Positions 51,777 to 59,972 are shown, counted from the stretch's first letter. The stretch is DNA of 64,000 nucleotides from Lachnospiraceae bacterium (GCA_030524705.1 JAUNGD010000009.1:1-64000); one strand, 5' to 3'. The notes: generated from the letters alone by a model not told the origin. Numbers and translations are program-made.

Positions 51777-52457
51777 CTATTTCTCCATCGTATCAGCAGT
51801 CACATAGTCCTTTGGAGTAATGATAATGTTTTCTCCCGGGATCTCTGTCTTTCGCTTTACGACATCCTCAATCTGCGCTCTCTGGGCCTCACTCAGCTCG
51901 GCCTCATTTACAACGACGTCACAGCTTCCGTCTGTTATGCTCACCACACAGCCGGCAAACCCTTTTGACTCTAGCAGAAGCTCTGCCGCTGCTTCCTTCT
52001 CTGCAATCTGAGTCATTTCCGTCATCGTGGAGATTGCATTCTGTTTCTGATCTTCCGCAATATCCGCATTATTGATGATCTCCAACAGTGTCTCTTTGCT
52101 TTTTGCCCTTATCTGTTCGCGGTTCAGCTTTGCCGCCGCCAGTACATTATCTCCGGCTGATGAGCTTGCCAGCACCGCTTCACCGACATTGCTCTGATCT
52201 GCCTCTCCGCCATTCAGAGAAGCAGCTTCTGTACCGTCTCCATCAAGACTCAGAATATCTGAATAAGTATCTGCATATGTATCTCCAGACGCACTGGAAA
52301 CACTTTCATCTGTAAGCAGAACCGTACTGTCGTCAGAGCTTACCGTGTCCGCCTTTTCACCCAGAATCCTCCCTGAGTAATTCAGATATCCGGCAATTGC
52401 GATCATGATTGCCAGCGTTGTAATGATGATTTGGTTTTTCTTAAAGATACGTTTCAC
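51777..52457 (-). CDS. spoIIIAH: Stage III sporulation protein AH, GTG start
   Basis: A 226-residue SpoIIIAH-type protein. One membrane helix lies at about residues 8-24 (QIIITTLAIMIAIAGYLNY). A Ser/Asp-rich linker leads to a C-terminal YscJ/FliF-like ring-building domain from about residue 110 (REQIRAKSKETLLEIINNADI, GFAGCVVSITDGSCDVVV). In spore formers it spans the outer forespore membrane from the mother cell and binds SpoIIQ, forming the channel between the two cells. The start is a GTG at 52457 after GAGGAGG. It is the last gene of spoIIIA, 10 bases after spoIIIAG. Confidence 0.93.
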   Translation of the reverse strand: MKRIFKKNQIIITTLAIMIAIAGYLNYSGRILGEKADTVSSDDSTVLLTDESVSSASGDTYADTYSDILSLDGDGTEAASLNGGEADQSNVGEAVLASSSAGDNVLAAAKLNREQIRAKSKETLLEIINNADIAEDQKQNAISTMTEMTQIAEKEAAAELLLESKGFAGCVVSITDGSCDVVVNEAELSEAQRAQIEDVVKRKTEIPGENIIITPKDYVTADTMEK

Positions 52458-52467
52458 TTAATCCTCC

Positions 52468-53025
52468 TCATTTCATCTTCATTACTTTGATTTTATGCGC
52501 CGGGACACCAAATAATGCCATTACTGCTTCTGTTATCTCTGCTGCCACAGAGCTGCTTCCTGCTCCCTGGGCTATTACCAGTACCCCGTCAATTTCCGGC
52601 TTCAGCTTTTCCGTCACGTAGGGAATTTCGTTGCCGTGCATATCCTTTTGTACTACCGTGCTCTCGCTGCTGCTTATCTCACTGGAGCTTACCGCATTTT
52701 CTTCTTCTCCGTTCTCCTCCTTTCTCTGCGATTGCTCCAGATCTTTTTCCACAATACTTTTACCCTCTGATTTCAGTGTCAGCATGACCTCTGTACGGCC
52801 GATTCCCTCCACCTGCCCCAAAATATTTTTCAGTTTATTTTCCAGCACCACTGCTTCTGAATAAGAATCCGCGGGGGACTCTGTTTCACCGTCCTCCACC
52901 GCTGTCACCGGTTCCTCTGTCGACTCTGCCGGCAGTGCAATCACAAGCAGCAATACGCCCGCCAGAAGTATAATCATGATCTGATCCCGCTTCAAATCCT
53001 TTATTTTCTCCAGCCACTGTTTCAT
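52468..53025 (-). CDS. spoIIIAG: Stage III sporulation protein AG
   Basis: A 185-residue SpoIIIAG. A cytoplasmic start precedes one membrane helix at about 17-31 (MIILLAGVLLLVIAL). An extracellular ring-building domain (about 62-185) contains LENKLKNILGQVEGIGRTEVMLTLKSEGK and ends GVLVIAQGAGSSSVAAEITEAVMALFGVPAHKIKVMKM. The middle is an acidic Ser/Glu-rich insert. It forms a large ring in the channel. Its ATG overlaps the spoIIIAF stop by 4 bases. Confidence 0.93.
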   Translation of the reverse strand: MKQWLEKIKDLKRDQIMIILLAGVLLLVIALPAESTEEPVTAVEDGETESPADSYSEAVVLENKLKNILGQVEGIGRTEVMLTLKSEGKSIVEKDLEQSQRKEENGEEENAVSSSEISSSESTVVQKDMHGNEIPYVTEKLKPEIDGVLVIAQGAGSSSVAAEITEAVMALFGVPAHKIKVMKMK

Positions 53026-53531
53026 CTCTGTCCCCTCCGATTCTTTATCAGGATATCTCTTTTCTCCACCATATATAATCCGGAAAGCTCATCCTTCAAT
53101 GCTTCGCAATCCTGCTCTCCGGCCCCTGCCTCTGTCACGATTTCTATTTTCTCCAGCAAATACCCATCGCCACCGTCAAATTTCAGTTCCATCTCCGTCA
53201 CAGATATGCCGTAAGAATCCGCCATTGCCTGAATCTGCCGATACAGTTCACTGCGGTACGCTTCTGCTACTTGGTCGCTTTTCAGTTCCTCCATTCCGGC
53301 GATGGATGTTTCCATGTCATAGTATTCTTCCTTTAAAAATTCAAGCTGAAGCAGCCGTTCAAATTCCCCTTCCCCTGTAAAAAAATTCATGATCGGCCGG
53401 ATCGCCATCAGAAAAAACAGAAGCCCCGCATAAAATCGGATATATTTTGTAAATTTCCCCCCAGGTAAAAGATGCATCAGGATCGTTATGACACACATAC
53501 TCCCCGTCAGAGTTTTCAGCCATTGCCCCAT
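53022..53531 (-). CDS. spoIIIAF: Stage III sporulation protein AF
   Basis: A 169-residue SpoIIIAF with two N-terminal membrane helices (about residues 9-25 and 31-50: YAGLLFFLMAIRPIMNFF). An extracytoplasmic domain follows, in which YRSELYRQIQAMADSYGISVTEMELKF resembles the ring-building fold. It is required for the mother cell-forespore channel. The ATG follows GGAGG. It lies 3 bases after spoIIIAE and overlaps spoIIIAG. Confidence 0.92.
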   Translation of the reverse strand: MGQWLKTLTGSMCVITILMHLLPGGKFTKYIRFYAGLLFFLMAIRPIMNFFTGEGEFERLLQLEFLKEEYYDMETSIAGMEELKSDQVAEAYRSELYRQIQAMADSYGISVTEMELKFDGGDGYLLEKIEIVTEAGAGEQDCEALKDELSGLYMVEKRDILIKNRRGQR

Positions 53532-53534
53532 CCG

Positions 53535-54683
53535 TTATCCTCCCTTTACTGCAGCCGTAATCATTGCGATTGAAATAATAAAAACCGACACGCTCATCAC
53601 CAGGATCTTCAACAAAAGTACCGTACCGCGGGAAATACTTTCAATTCCCTCTACCATCCTTTTTTCACTGACCGGCTGTATCACCGCACAGAGGAGCCGG
53701 AAGATCAGGATACATACTGCCAGCTTAATGACGGGCAGAAGGCAGATAAAGACGAGAGCCAAAATCCCGGCTATTCCTGCCGCATTTTTTATCACAAGTG
53801 CAGAAGCCGCAACCGTCTCCGCGGCAGAATCCAGTATGTTTCCTATCCCCGGAATCGCCTTTGCCAGTCTTTGCGCTGCCGTATTTTTCAGTGAATCCAC
53901 AGAAGGGGCGATCAGACATTGTACTGCCTGCAGGCCGACGATGAGCCCGGTAACTGTCTTCAGAATCCAGTCTGTCACTGTTTCCAAAAGCTCAGCAAAT
54001 TTTGAAAAATAATCCTCTTCCGACATCTGATTCAGAATAAGCAGCATGAGATAAAAATTGATTATCGGCAGGATAATACGTACAATCATTGTCTGCGTCA
54101 TGCTGATGCCCAGTACTGTTATCTCATAAAATCCCAGAGCCGACACTGATCCGGAACAGAGCACCACTGTTACCAGATAGGCGGGCAGCAGGATCTTCAT
54201 AAATAAATTCACGGAATTGCATGTATAAACAACGATCTGATTCATTGTCATAAAGGACTTGATCAGCAGCCCCGAAATCAGAAGATACATCATATAAAAA
54301 CTGATATCCGCAATCTGACTGCTGTCAAATACCTTTATAAAGTTTGAAAAAACCGCAGAGGCCAGAACAATGATCAGTATCTGCAGGGCCATCTGTTTTT
54401 GCTGCTTCAGTTCTGACAGAAACATATCGGACAAAAAGGAAGGGATGCGCTGGATATCAACAGGCATTTCTCCTTTCACCAGCTTTCTGAATGTATCTGA
54501 AAACGAAAAGTCCCCGCTCCCTGACAACAGTTCCGGAAATTCTTTGTCAATTTCATCAAGGTTGAGAAAATCCTCGATTTTTTCCAGGGTATCCGCGGTT
54601 TCCGTCATTTCCTCCGCACAGGCGTGTCCACCGCACAGCCCCAGCAGCATAGCCTCTATTATCAGAAAAAAGATCAGCTTCAT
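53535..54683 (-). CDS. spoIIIAE: Stage III sporulation protein AE
   Basis: A 382-residue polytopic membrane protein. A signal-like start (MKLIFFLIIEAMLLGLCGGHACA) precedes an acidic segment and then about seven helices from residue 100 onward (QILIIVLASAVFSNFIKVF, ISFYMMYLLISGLLIKSFM, GLIVGLQAVQCLIAPSVDSLKN). It matches the SpoIIIAE family in length and topology and is thought to be a core membrane component of the channel. The ATG has GAGGGAG upstream. It follows spoIIIAD by 9 bases. Confidence 0.94.
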   Translation of the reverse strand: MKLIFFLIIEAMLLGLCGGHACAEEMTETADTLEKIEDFLNLDEIDKEFPELLSGSGDFSFSDTFRKLVKGEMPVDIQRIPSFLSDMFLSELKQQKQMALQILIIVLASAVFSNFIKVFDSSQIADISFYMMYLLISGLLIKSFMTMNQIVVYTCNSVNLFMKILLPAYLVTVVLCSGSVSALGFYEITVLGISMTQTMIVRIILPIINFYLMLLILNQMSEEDYFSKFAELLETVTDWILKTVTGLIVGLQAVQCLIAPSVDSLKNTAAQRLAKAIPGIGNILDSAAETVAASALVIKNAAGIAGILALVFICLLPVIKLAVCILIFRLLCAVIQPVSEKRMVEGIESISRGTVLLLKILVMSVSVFIISIAMITAAVKGG

Positions 54684-54692
54684 TTTTCTCCC

Positions 54693-55070
54693 TCACAGAA
54701 AATCATACACCGCTTCCAACAGAGCCAGAATGATTGGAGAACTGACCGCCAGGATCGATATCTTCCCGAATATTTCAATCTGGCCGGCAATCGCACTGTA
54801 TCCTGCGTCCCGGCAAATGTTGGATGAAAAATCTGCAAGATACGTAATGCCTATTATTTTCAGCAAAATTCTGAAATACTCCTTTTGTCCCGAAAAGTAA
54901 GAGCCCAACGTGTTGATCATCCCAAATACAGCCGAAAGTTTTGTCAGACTGTAAAAAATAATCAGCAGGCAGGTAGCCAGGCTGATTACTTCTGCGAAAG
55001 GGGATTTCACCTGCCTCAGAAGCAACCCCAGCATCACGCCTGAAAGCCCAAGGCATACAATCTTTATCAT
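54693..55070 (-). CDS. spoIIIAD: Stage III sporulation protein AD
   Basis: A small protein of about 125 residues with four membrane helices, matching SpoIIIAD: IKIVCLGLSGVMLGLLLRQ, EVISLATCLLIIFYSLTKL, FRILLKIIGITYLADFSSNICRDAG and ISILAVSSPIILALLEAVYDFL. I choose the ATG at 55070, 9 bases after AGGAAG. A GTG at 55088 overlapping the spoIIIAC stop and an ATG at 55076 are alternatives. It is part of the channel complex. Confidence 0.9.
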   Translation of the reverse strand: MIKIVCLGLSGVMLGLLLRQVKSPFAEVISLATCLLIIFYSLTKLSAVFGMINTLGSYFSGQKEYFRILLKIIGITYLADFSSNICRDAGYSAIAGQIEIFGKISILAVSSPIILALLEAVYDFL

Positions 55071-55084
55071 ATTCATTTTCTTCC

Positions 55085-55279
55085 TCACAGCGCAAACAGG
55101 GATTTGATTGTTTCAAAAAGCTGGCTGATATACGGAACCAGCCAGAATAGTACCAGCACAAGCCCGGCGATCCCGGTGAGAAAAGCATGCTCCTCTCTTC
55201 CGCTCTGTTTCAGAATCTGGTTCAAAACAGAAACCAGAATTCCGACAGCTGCTATTTTGAATATCAGATTTACGCTCAT
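55085..55279 (-). CDS. spoIIIAC: Stage III sporulation protein AC
   Basis: A 64-residue protein of two membrane helices (about 5-20 and 33-50) with the conserved QSGREEHAFLTGIAGLVLVLFWLVPYI. This size and sequence define SpoIIIAC. The ATG is preceded by GGAAAAGTGAG. It starts 72 bases after spoIIIAB, the largest gap in the operon, and no promoter or terminator is evident there. Confidence 0.93.
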   Translation of the reverse strand: MSVNLIFKIAAVGILVSVLNQILKQSGREEHAFLTGIAGLVLVLFWLVPYISQLFETIKSLFAL

Positions 55280-55351
55280 ATCTCACTTTTCCTTCCTATG
55301 GCTCTTGTGTTATCGTCTATCCTCTGCCATCCGCTCTTTTTTCTATCACAC

Positions 55352-55879
55352 TCATATCAGCACGATCACAAGAAATGCCCCTGCAGCAGCGCTCAATCTT
55401 CGATACAGCAGGCTCTTTTCCTGATAAATTTCCTCTTCTTTTCTGCTCATCCCGTCAAATCTGTCTGAATGCTTACGCAAAAGCGTCTGCTGCGTCACCG
55501 TATCCACATTGCAAAGTGCCTCCGCGGCATCCAGAAGTGCGTTTCGCTCTTCTCCATCCAGCAGCGCAGTCGGGATGCAGGTGTCCACCGCTTCACTCCA
55601 TATCTTTTGAAAAGATTTTCCCTCCCTTCTGTCGATCTGCAGTGCGGCTTCCTTCAAAGCCAGTCCAAGCTCTGTCGTACATTTCTCTGCTGCACATCGA
55701 AAGGCTTCCTGTATCGGTGCTCTGTGATACGTCATCTCTTTTTCCAGAAATACAAGCAGCTCATATATTTCATTCAGGAGTGTACATTTCTTTTTCATTC
55801 CTCTGTCCACTTGTATTCCCATCATGATACTTGCGGCCAAAATACAAATTGTACCTGCCAGTTTCATCGAAAACCACAT
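55352..55879 (-). CDS. spoIIIAB: Stage III sporulation protein AB
   Basis: A 175-residue protein with a membrane helix at the N terminus (about 5-22) and another at the C terminus (LSAAAGAFLVIVLI). In between is a helical soluble domain containing LNEIYELLVFLEKEMTYHRAPIQEAFRC and YQEKSLLYRRL. This resembles GspF/type II secretion membrane proteins and matches SpoIIIAB. A textbook AGGAGGTGACGT RBS lies inside the end of spoIIIAA, giving a 16-base overlap. Confidence 0.92.
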   Translation of the reverse strand: MWFSMKLAGTICILAASIMMGIQVDRGMKKKCTLLNEIYELLVFLEKEMTYHRAPIQEAFRCAAEKCTTELGLALKEAALQIDRREGKSFQKIWSEAVDTCIPTALLDGEERNALLDAAEALCNVDTVTQQTLLRKHSDRFDGMSRKEEEIYQEKSLLYRRLSAAAGAFLVIVLI

Positions 55880-56847
55880 ACGTCACCTCCTGTACCCTGA
55901 TACAGAATTTCACCGTCCGAGCTGACGATCTCCCGAACTGTTCCCACCGGCCTGCCTCCCAGAATAATAAACCGCTGAAATATCTGCTCTATTTTTACAC
56001 CTTCACCGTATGATTTATTTACAACTTCTCCAAATGAGTCTCCATGCATGGAAGCAATCATCTGGCAGCCACAGTTCCGGACTCTCTGCAACGCACCCAT
56101 ATCCTCCTGTCCTCCGATCTCATCCACAGCTATCACCTGCGGCGACATAGAACGCAGAAGCATCATCATCCCCTGATACTTCGGACAGCAGTCCAGTACA
56201 TCGGTTCTGATCCCAAGATCATTTTGCGGAATACCGAGATATGAACCTGCAAGCTCTGAACGTTCGTCCACAACTCCCACCGTCATTCCCGGAAGCTTCT
56301 CTGTCCCGTCTGAAATCTGCCGTATGATATCCCGCAGAAGCGTTGTCTTTCCGCATCCCGGCGGGGAAAGGATCAAAGTATTACACAGCCCTTCCTTCGA
56401 AATCAAATAGGGCATCACACGATCCGCACAGCCTGGTATCTGATGTGCCAGCCGTATATTGATAAAAGAAATATGACGGATGCAAGATATTCTGCTGCCC
56501 TCCGTCACAATTTTGCCCGCCAGTCCTACCCGGTGTCCCCCCGGAACCGTGATAAATCCCTGTTTTATCTCCTCCGAAAATGCGTAAAGAGAATATCCGG
56601 ATATATATTCAAGAGTCTCCTCCACCTCTTCTTTTGTGACAATACAGGCATTCTGTATGTCCCGGGATATTTCTCCATGTTCTGTCAGTATGTACTCTGT
56701 TCCCCTGTACTTAAGCAGCAGCGGATTCCCCGCACGCATCCTGATCTCCTGTAAACTCTCAAGCTGTATCCGGCTCATTTCCAGCAGCCTTCGAATCCGT
56801 ACGGCCAGCAGGCCATATATGGTATCTCCCTGCATTCCTTTCCCCAT
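55864..56847 (-). CDS. spoIIIAA: Stage III sporulation protein AA (ATPase)
   Basis: A secretion-type ATPase of about 327 residues thought to power the channel. Walker A is SPPGCGKTTLLRDI, Walker B-like blocks are VAVDEIGGQEDMGAL, and a His-containing MIASMHGDSF switch follows. The upstream part has LQEIRMRAGNPLLLKY and YSLYAFSEEIKQGFITVPGGHRVGL, typical of SpoIIIAA. An open frame extends to a TTG at 56904, but a sigma-E-like promoter lies at 56881-56909, so that start is inside or before the promoter. ATGs at 56847 and 56835 (preceded by GGGGAAAGGA) remain; I give 56847. It is the first gene of spoIIIAA-AH. Confidence 0.9.
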   Translation of the reverse strand: MGKGMQGDTIYGLLAVRIRRLLEMSRIQLESLQEIRMRAGNPLLLKYRGTEYILTEHGEISRDIQNACIVTKEEVEETLEYISGYSLYAFSEEIKQGFITVPGGHRVGLAGKIVTEGSRISCIRHISFINIRLAHQIPGCADRVMPYLISKEGLCNTLILSPPGCGKTTLLRDIIRQISDGTEKLPGMTVGVVDERSELAGSYLGIPQNDLGIRTDVLDCCPKYQGMMMLLRSMSPQVIAVDEIGGQEDMGALQRVRNCGCQMIASMHGDSFGEVVNKSYGEGVKIEQIFQRFIILGGRPVGTVREIVSSDGEILYQGTGGDVCGFR

Positions 56848-56880
56848 CACAATCTTATCAACAGTTCTATTCCTGCTTTC

Positions 56881-56909
56881 AATATATGGGACATCCCTCT
56901 TCAATATTC
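56881..56909 (-). promoter_or_regulatory. Sigma-E-like promoter of the spoIIIA operon
   Basis: On the minus strand GAATATT (56909-56903) and CATATATT (56888-56881) have a 14-base spacer, close to the sigma-E consensus (GHATATW and CATACAHT). spoIIIA is a known mother-cell sigma-E operon in Bacillus subtilis. Confidence 0.7.
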
Positions 56910-56931
56910 CTGCATTTTATTTTTTCGCACC

Positions 56932-56970
56932 AAAAAAGGAAGATATCAATTGCTACACTGATATCTTCCT
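56932..56970 (-). terminator. Terminator of the short unit upstream of spoIIIA
   Basis: A 12-bp perfect stem, AGGAAGATATCA / TGATATCTTCCT, with a 10-base loop is followed on the minus strand by TTTTTT. It isolates the small unit from spoIIIA. Confidence 0.85.
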
Positions 56971-57078
56971 CTACCTAAAGATTTCCAATGGATTTATCCT
57001 CTCTTTCTTTTGTTTTTGAAGATGTTGCTTTACTTTTTCGGTGGTCCGTACCTCTCTTTCTCTTAAATTTGATCCCAT
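56971..57078 (-). CDS. Possible small basic protein (35 aa), start uncertain
   Basis: A 35-codon frame from the ATG at 57078, MGSNLREREV...NPLEIFR, ends at a TAG directly before the terminator stem. It is rich in Lys, Arg, Glu and Gln and probably helical. The ATG itself has no good RBS. The frame is open further upstream for 14 codons, to a TGA that overlaps a GTG (57124) placed 6 bases after a strong AAGGAGGAG. That GTG is one base out of phase and reads only GTG AGA AGG TAA. Either this is a non-coding RNA, or a +1 frameshift or past one-base change separates the start from the frame. I do not recognise a family. Confidence 0.3.
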   Translation of the reverse strand: MGSNLREREVRTTEKVKQHLQKQKKERINPLEIFR

Positions 57079-57178
57079 CTGTCTGTCATTAAGTTTTACT
57101 TTAATGACTTTCTTACCTTCTCACTGGAATCTCCTCCTTATTGTGTTTCTTTTTTGTTTTCTTTTTGTTTATGTCTGT

Positions 57179-57207
57179 ATTATATATTACTATTTTTATT
57201 TTGTCAA
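57179..57207 (-). promoter_or_regulatory. Perfect consensus promoter of a short transcript
   Basis: On the minus strand TTGACA (57207-57202) and TATAAT (57184-57179), both perfect, have a 17-base spacer. The transcript to the terminator would be about 240 bases. Confidence 0.75.
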
Positions 57208-57315
57208 CTCTTTTTTTGTATTATTTTTTATTTTTTGCTTTTATTTCTTTATTTCAATTATTATCAGTTAATTCTCGGATACTTCTGATAAAATCTCTTA
57301 TTCTATGAAAAAGAT

Positions 57316-57344
57316 TTGCTTTTTCCTGGTGGTAATACTATAAT
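57316..57344 (+). promoter_or_regulatory. Promoter of arcC
   Basis: TTGCTT (57316-57321) and a perfect TATAAT (57339-57344) have a 17-base spacer, followed by a leader of about 45 bases. Confidence 0.65.
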
Positions 57345-57397
57345 GTTTTGTAATAGCTTCTTATAAAATAATCTTACGAAAGCACGAGGTCTTAAAT

Positions 57398-58324
57398 ATG
57401 AAGAAAAAAGTTGTGGTTGCCCTGGGGCACAAAGCCCTCGGAACGACCTTTCCGGAACAGCAGACTGCGCTGAAAGCCTCCGTCCCCATTCTTGCGGATC
57501 TTGTGGAGGAAGGCGCGCAATTAATCATCACCCACAGCAACGCGCCCCAGGTGGGCATGATCCATACGGCCATGAACGAGTTTGCAAAATTCCATGATAC
57601 ATATGGGGCTCCCATGTCCGTTTGCTCTGCCATGAGCCAGGGATATATCGGCTATGATATCCAGAACGCCCTTCGCTCAGAGCTTTTAAAGAGGGGCATT
57701 TACAAGACGGTGGCTACCGTGCTCACTCAGGTCACAGTGGATCCCTACGACGAAGCCTTCTATCATCCGGTGAAGGTGATCGGCCGTTATCTCACCGCCG
57801 AGGAGGCAGCCGCGGAAGAGAAAAAGGGCAACTACGTCATCGAAGAGCCCGGCAAAGGCTTCCGGCGTATCGTAGCGTCACCGAAGCCTCTGGATATCGT
57901 AGAAATCGACGCCATCAACGCCCTGGTGGATGCCGGACATATTGTCATCGCAGGAGGCGGCGGCGGTATCCCGGTGCTGAAGCAGGGAAGCAACCTCAAG
58001 GGTGCCAGCGCCGTCATCGAAAAGGATCTGGTCAGCGGACGTCTTGCCGACCTGACGGATGCAGACGTATTGATGCTGCTCACCAACGAGGAATTCGTCA
58101 TCGTAGGCTACGGCACAGAGAATCCAGTGCCGCTGAAGCAGCTCACTCCGGCAGAGGCGCTGAAGCACATTGAGCACAACGAATTCGGCAAAAACAAAAT
58201 GCTGCCGAAGATCGAGGCATCTGTCCATTTCGTCACCCAGCGGCCGGGACGCAAGGCCATCATCACCTCCGCAGACAAGGCCAGGGATGCATATCTTGGA
58301 AAGACAGGAACGGTTATTTCCTAA
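57398..58324 (+). CDS. arcC: Carbamate kinase, variant N-terminal motif
   Basis: A 308-residue amino-acid-kinase-fold protein matching carbamate kinase, which makes ATP from carbamoyl phosphate and ADP. Family blocks are ITHSNAPQVGMIHTAM near residues 45-60, RRIVASPKPLDIVE near 150, VIAGGGGGIPV near 184 and KDLVSGRLADLTDADVLMLLT near 208. The N-terminal loop reads VALGHKALG where the standard enzyme has VALGGNALG, and THSNAPQVG replaces THGNGPQVG, so the phosphate-binding pocket is altered. No arcA, arcB or other carbamoyl-phosphate gene is adjacent. It is single, between its own promoter and a strong terminator. Purine or agmatine breakdown are possible contexts. Confidence 0.85.
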   Translation: MKKKVVVALGHKALGTTFPEQQTALKASVPILADLVEEGAQLIITHSNAPQVGMIHTAMNEFAKFHDTYGAPMSVCSAMSQGYIGYDIQNALRSELLKRGIYKTVATVLTQVTVDPYDEAFYHPVKVIGRYLTAEEAAAEEKKGNYVIEEPGKGFRRIVASPKPLDIVEIDAINALVDAGHIVIAGGGGGIPVLKQGSNLKGASAVIEKDLVSGRLADLTDADVLMLLTNEEFVIVGYGTENPVPLKQLTPAEALKHIEHNEFGKNKMLPKIEASVHFVTQRPGRKAIITSADKARDAYLGKTGTVIS

Positions 58325-58360
58325 AAAATGGCAGGAGAACAAACGCTCTCCTGCCATTTT
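58325..58360. terminator. Bidirectional terminator between arcC and the PfkB gene
   Basis: A 14-bp perfect stem, AAAATGGCAGGAGA / TCTCCTGCCATTTT, has an 8-base loop, with T-runs on both sides. Confidence 0.9.
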
Positions 58361-59481
58361 TATTTCTGTTTTTTCCAGCCCCGGGCAATCCGTTCTTCCA
58401 GTGCTTCAAAGGAAGTCAGGCCGGACAGCGCGTCATACGCCTCCACGCAGGCAGCCCCCGCCGCCGTTGCCATACGCACGCTCTTTTCCAGGCTGTATCC
58501 CCGCAAAATGGAGGTCAGGAACGCCGCGATACTCGTGTCTCCGGCGCCGGTGCCCGACTTGACCTGCTCCGGTACAAAGCTTTGCTCAAAGCCCTCCATA
58601 TCAGACCATTCTCCTGCGGAAAGTCCCAGCGCATCGCAGACAGGCTGCATTTTTTCCTGATCCGCCGTGCGGTAATACATGCCGGGAGCGCCGCATTTGA
58701 TCAGAATTCCCCTGGCTCCCCAGGAAAGCAGCGTATCCGCCAGAGGTCTTACGTCGTGCTCCACTGTGATCACACTTTCAATGCTGCCTCCGTCTGCCTT
58801 TCTCTGCCATTCATAATAAAGCTCCGGGTCCATCATATAGCCCAGCTCCTCCAGGCTCGGCACAAAGAAATCCACATACGGAATCACTTCCTGCAAAATG
58901 TGCTTCCAGTCTATGCTTCCGGCCTCCGATCCCGCATCAATGGCGCTGAAATCCAGGGATGTGACCACTCCCCTTTCCTTTGCCCTGCGGTACAGGGAAA
59001 CCAGCTCTTCTCCGCCGTTCAGGTACATTTTCCGCATCAGGGACGGATAACCAAAATGCATCAGGGACACCCCGTCAAGAGCCTCGTCACTGACGTCCGC
59101 ACTGCCGAAGGTATCATTCAGCCCCGGGGAATGCAGAAACATGCGGTCGATTCCAGGAGGCGCCAGCACGATGGTATAGGAACTTCCCGCTTCATCCGAA
59201 ACGACTATGTCCTGATCCGCCTCGTATTTTTTCATGACATTGCGTATCATACCGCCGATCTCATCCGGGCCGATCTTGCCGATCAGCTTCACCTCCGCGC
59301 CGAAAATTTTCATCGCCAGGCCTGTGTTCGCCACGGCGCCTCCCGTATTTACAACGGCCTGTTCCATGTTTATTGTCTTACCCGGAATCATTACCTCAGA
59401 CAGCTTCCGAACCTTTCCTTCCGGGAAAACCGGTGTAATATCAATACAAATATGACCGGCTACGATTGCTTTTTTATTCAT
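58360..59481 (-). CDS. PfkB-family carbohydrate kinase
   Basis: A 373-residue ribokinase-fold sugar kinase. It starts AIVAGHICIDITPVFPEGK, has the substrate-side GGAVANTGLAMKIFG near residues 46-60 and ends with the catalytic KSGTGAGDTSIAAFLTSIL near 310. The Asp in GAGD is the catalytic base. It is longer than most PfkB kinases, with an extended middle. The sugar cannot be predicted. The RBS is AGGGGGGACACAGG. It lies 29 bases downstream of dut on the same strand, with no sugar transporter nearby. Confidence 0.88.
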   Translation of the reverse strand: MNKKAIVAGHICIDITPVFPEGKVRKLSEVMIPGKTINMEQAVVNTGGAVANTGLAMKIFGAEVKLIGKIGPDEIGGMIRNVMKKYEADQDIVVSDEAGSSYTIVLAPPGIDRMFLHSPGLNDTFGSADVSDEALDGVSLMHFGYPSLMRKMYLNGGEELVSLYRRAKERGVVTSLDFSAIDAGSEAGSIDWKHILQEVIPYVDFFVPSLEELGYMMDPELYYEWQRKADGGSIESVITVEHDVRPLADTLLSWGARGILIKCGAPGMYYRTADQEKMQPVCDALGLSAGEWSDMEGFEQSFVPEQVKSGTGAGDTSIAAFLTSILRGYSLEKSVRMATAAGAACVEAYDALSGLTSFEALEERIARGWKKQK

Positions 59482-59510
59482 CCTGTGTCCCCCCTAGATT
59501 TACATGAACC

Positions 59511-59945
59511 TTAATTTTTCCCCGTGCTTCCGAATCCTCCGCGGTCCGGGGCCTCCAGCTGTCCGCACTCCTCAAACTGTATCCGGGGCTGATGCTCCAT
59601 GATGCGGAACTGACAGATACGGTCGTTTTTGTGAATTTCCGTATCCCGCATCGCCAGCACCGGCATACGCCACCAGTCATTCGGCCCGGCATACGTCTCG
59701 TCGATCACACCCATATGGTTCGTCTGGATAATCCCGTAATTCTTGAAGCTGGAACTGCGTGGAACGATGTGAGCCTCATATCCCTGGGGAAGCTGCATGG
59801 CCACTCCAAGATGAATCAGCCGGAACTCTCCCTTCTTCAGCACCACATCCTCTGCGGCCCGTAGATCAATCCAATCCGACTTTCCGTCAATGTATTCCAG
59901 ACGTTTTACCTCATCATTCAAATACTGTATACGAACTTTTTTCAT
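59511..59945 (-). CDS. dut: dUTP diphosphatase
   Basis: A 144-residue trimeric-type dUTPase that removes dUTP and supplies dUMP for thymidylate. Motifs are visible in order: [10 protein letters not shown] (I), [10 protein letters not shown] (II), [14 protein letters not shown] with the catalytic Asp (III), RICQFRIM (IV) and the C-terminal [10 protein letters not shown] lid (V). I start it at the ATG at 59945 after GGAGG; the frame is open 7 codons further. It lies 27 bases downstream of nrdG, a sensible pairing for deoxynucleotide metabolism. Confidence 0.93.
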   Translation of the reverse strand: MKKVRIQYLNDEVKRLEYIDGKSDWIDLRAAEDVVLKKGEFRLIHLGVAMQLPQGYEAHIVPRSSSFKNYGIIQTNHMGVIDETYAGPNDWWRMPVLAMRDTEIHKNDRICQFRIMEHQPRIQFEECGQLEAPDRGGFGSTGKN

Positions 59946-59972
59946 ATGTCCTCCATCCTTAGCCATTATGTC

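Larger units (their letters stand above)
56905..57397. other. 493-bp AT-rich intergenic region
   Basis: No long gene is present. It contains the spoIIIA promoter, a strong terminator (56932-56970), a short minus-strand transcription unit with its own consensus promoter (57179-57207), a strong Shine-Dalgarno sequence (57131-57139) and a 35-codon frame, and the arcC promoter (57316-57344) on the plus strand. Confidence 0.7.
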
